From assembly GCA_004793585.1 (NCBI GenBank), contig SRZB01000035.1:1-34414 (forward strand): a stretch of 34,414 bases of DNA, read 5' to 3'. This document shows positions 32,541 to 34,414 of this stretch, piece by piece. The DNA comes from Hominisplanchenecus murintestinalis (GTDB lineage: Bacteria; Bacillota; Clostridia; Lachnospirales; Lachnospiraceae). Every line of letters starts with the position of its first letter. The stretch's first letter is position 1. The notes under the pieces are model-generated. The model did not search any database. It was given only the letters and a program-made list of their open reading frames with translations, and had not been told where the DNA came from. The position numbers were made by a program, and so were the translations under genes.

Positions 32541-32683
32541 TTTGTAACAGTTCAGCGCAGGACTTTGCACTTGCTGCAAAGTCCGTGGAATAGCGCTGCG
32601 GTTGAGGGGCGTCAAGCCGCCACGAAGTGGTTTTGCATGGCTTGATGCCAGTAACAGGAAGCCGAAGGCTGAACTGTTACGAA
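32541..32683. repeat. Highly folded intergenic element with nested inverted repeats and competing pairings
   Basis: A 13-bp perfect outer repeat, GTAACAGTTCAGC (32544-32556) with GCTGAACTGTTAC (32668-32680), extends to 16 pairs including wobble. Inside are GGACTTTGC/GCAAAGTCC (32560-32568, 32576-32584, 7-nt loop); GGCGTCAAGCC/GGCTTGATGCC (32608-32618, 32639-32649, ten of eleven plus one G-U) enclosing CCAC-GAA-GTGG; and AGCC-GAA-GGCT (about 32660-32670). A second GTAACAG (32651-32657) can pair with the same CTGTTAC, giving an alternative local hairpin followed after GAAG by TTTTT. It could be a dispersed MITE/REP-like element, a structured RNA, or a conditional terminator for the SASP gene. 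No ORF is present. The 313-nt gap to holA otherwise holds only a weak promoter. Confidence 0.8.
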
Positions 32684-32703
32684 GTTTTTCTGAAAGATTA
32701 ACT

Positions 32704-32733
32704 TTCCCATTTTAAAACGCAGATATTTATGAT
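32704..32733 (+). promoter_or_regulatory. Possible promoter of holA
   Basis: TTCCCA (32704-32709), 18 bp, TATGAT (32728-32733). The -10 is good and the -35 moderate. A 100-nt leader follows, ending in AGGAGG just before the ATG. Confidence 0.4.
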
Positions 32734-32834
32734 AAACTAAGTTCAAATACGGCAGGGAGAAAGCAGCATTTAAATGGAATTAAGAAAAAAGTAACTTTTC
32801 TGAGATAGTAAAAATGCCGTGACAGGAGGCTGGG

Positions 32835-33833
32835 ATGAAGAGTCTGAAGGAAGATTTAGAGAGCGGCAAGCTGAAAAAAGTGTATCTTCTATATGGAGAA
32901 GAAGTTTACCTGAAAAACCTTTATAAAAAGAAACTGAAAGATGCGGTGCTGCCATCTGGGGATACGATGAATCTGTCGGCATACGAAGGCAAGGGCATTC
33001 AGATTCGGGAAGTGATCGAGAGGGCAGAGACGCTGCCTTTTTTTGCGGACAGGCGTCTGGTGCTGATCGAGAACAGCGGCTTTTTTAAGGCGGCCTCCCC
33101 GGAGCTGGCAGAATACATACCCCGGATGCCGGAAGAGACCTGCATGGTATTCGTGGAAAATGAAGTGGACAGGCGGGGGAAGCTGTATAAAGCGGTGAGC
33201 AGCGCGGGACGTGCCGTGGAGCTGAAACGCCAAAATGAAAAAACGCTGATGAATTGGGTGCTGAGCGCGCTCAGGAAAGAGAAAAAAAATATTACGTCCG
33301 CTACAATGGAGTTATTTCTTACGTGCACAGGCAGCGATATGGAGTTTATTCAGAATGAGCTGGAAAAGCTTTTGTGTTACACCGCGGGACGGGACGTTAT
33401 TACATCGGAGGACGTAGAGCAAATCTGTACGGTACGCACAGAAAATAAGATTTTTGATATGATAAATGCAGTTTCCGAGGGAAAGCAGAAAAGGGCGCTG
33501 GCGCTTTACTATGATTTGCTGTCGCTGAAAGAACCGCCTATGCGTATTTTATACCTGATTACAAGACAGTTTAATCTTCTGATGCAGGTGAAAGATATGC
33601 TGGAGCAGGGATTTTCACAGGATACCATCGCCCAGAAGCTGAAGATACAGAGCTTTATCGTGCGGAACTGTGCAAGGCAGGCGAGGAGTTTTGGCCTGAA
33701 GGAACTGAAAACGGCGGTGAAAGACTGTGTGGATATGGAAGAAGCCGTGAAATCAGGCATGATGAATGACACGATGGGCGTGGAGCTTTTAATTGTAAAA
33801 TACAGCGGAGAAAGGCAGGGAGAAGGCAGATGA
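32835..33833 (+). CDS. holA: DNA polymerase III delta subunit
   Basis: 332 residues; an AGGAGG site precedes the ATG. The N-terminal AAA+-like domain opens with KKVYLLYGEEVYLKNLY, then AETLPFFADRRLVLIENSG; helical lid (about 140-210, with TGSDMEFIQNELEKLLCYTAG) and collar domain (about 210-330, with PPMRILYLITRQFNLLMQVK) follow. Delta opens the beta sliding clamp in the clamp-loader complex. Essential housekeeping gene. Its stop overlaps the DNA-glycosylase start (ATGA), so the two are co-expressed. Confidence 0.93.
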   Translation: MKSLKEDLESGKLKKVYLLYGEEVYLKNLYKKKLKDAVLPSGDTMNLSAYEGKGIQIREVIERAETLPFFADRRLVLIENSGFFKAASPELAEYIPRMPEETCMVFVENEVDRRGKLYKAVSSAGRAVELKRQNEKTLMNWVLSALRKEKKNITSATMELFLTCTGSDMEFIQNELEKLLCYTAGRDVITSEDVEQICTVRTENKIFDMINAVSEGKQKRALALYYDLLSLKEPPMRILYLITRQFNLLMQVKDMLEQGFSQDTIAQKLKIQSFIVRNCARQARSFGLKELKTAVKDCVDMEEAVKSGMMNDTMGVELLIVKYSGERQGEGR

Positions 33834-34321
33834 ATAATTATCAGACATTATCCCACAGTTTCGAGCCGGTTTTTGACGGGAATTCGGAGGTCTTGATATT
33901 AGGTACCTTTCCGTCAGTGAAATCAAGGGAGAATCATTTTTATTACGGCCATCCCCAGAACCGCTTCTGGAAGGTGCTGGCAGCAGTGACAGGGTGCGCG
34001 GTTCCTCGGACAGTGGAAGAAAAGAAAGAGTTTCTGCTGGGACAGCACATTGCCGTGTGGGACGTGATTGCCCAGTGTGATATCATTGGTTCCAGCGACA
34101 GTTCTATTAAAAATGTGGTTCCGGCGGATTTGTCGGTGATTCTGGAGCGGGCGCCTGTCAGAAATATTTATGGGAACGGGGCGAAAGCGTGTGAGCTGTA
34201 CCGAAAATATTCGTACCCGCAGACGGAGCGGGAAATCATCAAGCTGCCTTCAACCAGCCCGGCAAACGCCGCCTGGCAGATGGAGCGGCTCGTGGAGGCG
34301 TGGGGGATAGTAAGAAATTAG
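33830..34321 (+). CDS. DNA-deoxyinosine glycosylase (uracil-DNA glycosylase superfamily, hypoxanthine type)
   Basis: 163 residues. LILGTFPSVKSRENHFYYGHPQNRFW (split: LILGTFPSVKSREN at 22-35 and HFYYGHPQNRFW at 36-47), AVWDVIAQCD and a STSPANA loop match the family 6 hypoxanthine-DNA glycosylases. These excise deaminated adenine (hypoxanthine) from DNA to start base-excision repair. The start overlaps the holA stop. After the stop at 34321 nothing coding is clear. Confidence 0.88.
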   Translation: MNNYQTLSHSFEPVFDGNSEVLILGTFPSVKSRENHFYYGHPQNRFWKVLAAVTGCAVPRTVEEKKEFLLGQHIAVWDVIAQCDIIGSSDSSIKNVVPADLSVILERAPVRNIYGNGAKACELYRKYSYPQTEREIIKLPSTSPANAAWQMERLVEAWGIVRN

Positions 34322-34414
34322 CTGTGATGAAGATATCTGAGCGGTCGTAAAGATTAGAAACTCAAACTTCCCACATTAAAAATGGGATTTGCTCCCTGAA
34401 AAATCAATACTTTA
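34322..34414. other. Right-edge intergenic sequence, unassigned
   Basis: AT-rich sequence after the glycosylase. On the plus strand TCCCA...TGGGA (about 34369-34387) could form a weak 5-bp hairpin with no clear T-run. A minus-strand frame is open from the edge to a TAA at about 34360, ending ANPIFNVGSLSF, which could be the tail of a gene that starts outside the window, but I do not recognise it. Confidence 0.3.

Overview
The window looks like a chromosomal segment of a spore-forming member of the Firmicutes, most likely family Lachnospiraceae. Supporting signs are moderate GC with strong AGGAGG ribosome sites, a YyaC-type spore protein, an alpha/beta small acid-soluble spore protein, a CD1871A-type CXXC miniprotein, DUF5711/CvpA/LysM envelope genes, and a PadR-DUF1700-DUF4097-PspC operon. 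No rRNA, tRNA, CRISPR array or complete mobile element was seen. Family names are from recognition of motifs in the translated sequence; no database search was run.

Layout. (1) 1-2130 is decayed accessory DNA: an AT-rich, start-less hsdS fragment (type I restriction specificity subunit) on the minus strand runs off the left edge, followed by a broken macro/PARG-DraG ADP-ribosyl-hydrolase fusion. (2) 2166-3939: an M50-type membrane metalloprotease, convergent with a YyaC spore protein. (3) 4226-9802 is an envelope cluster: LysM membrane protein, DUF5711 protein, CvpA-like protein, remnant of a response regulator, and an L,D-transpeptidase. (4) 9824-16083: mutY, a glycosyltransferase convergent with a diacylglycerol-kinase-like gene (8 bp overlap), glnS, and a MocR-type regulator that has Arg where the PLP-binding Lys is expected. 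(5) 16168-17793: a thiol/electron-transfer operon of a TlpA-like lipoprotein, a 49-residue CXXC membrane miniprotein and a NapH-like polyferredoxin. (6) Minus strand 17854-20021: amphipathic-helix protein, azlD, azlC and a YdcF-like protein. Opposing this are two HAD phosphatases and a small conserved protein (20176-21931), then a TraX-like membrane protein on the minus strand. (7) 22891-25551: argH and asd. (8) 25722-30083: ABC ATPase/permease pair, topoisomerase III (topB) and a left-handed beta-helix protein. (9) 30222-32218: PadR-controlled envelope-stress-like operon behind a consensus promoter overlapped by a perfect palindrome. (10) 32317-34321: a spore SASP gene with a sigma-G-like promoter, a highly structured intergenic element, holA and a deoxyinosine DNA glycosylase.

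The most unusual items are the Lys-to-Arg MocR protein, the folded intergenic element at 32541-32683 with two competing pairing partners, the PadR operator/operon, the tiny CXXC gene hidden between tlpA and the polyferredoxin, the silent-looking hsdS cassette, and a terminator for one gene embedded in the coding sequence of its convergent neighbour. I see no large undescribed multi-gene defence or mobile system in this window.
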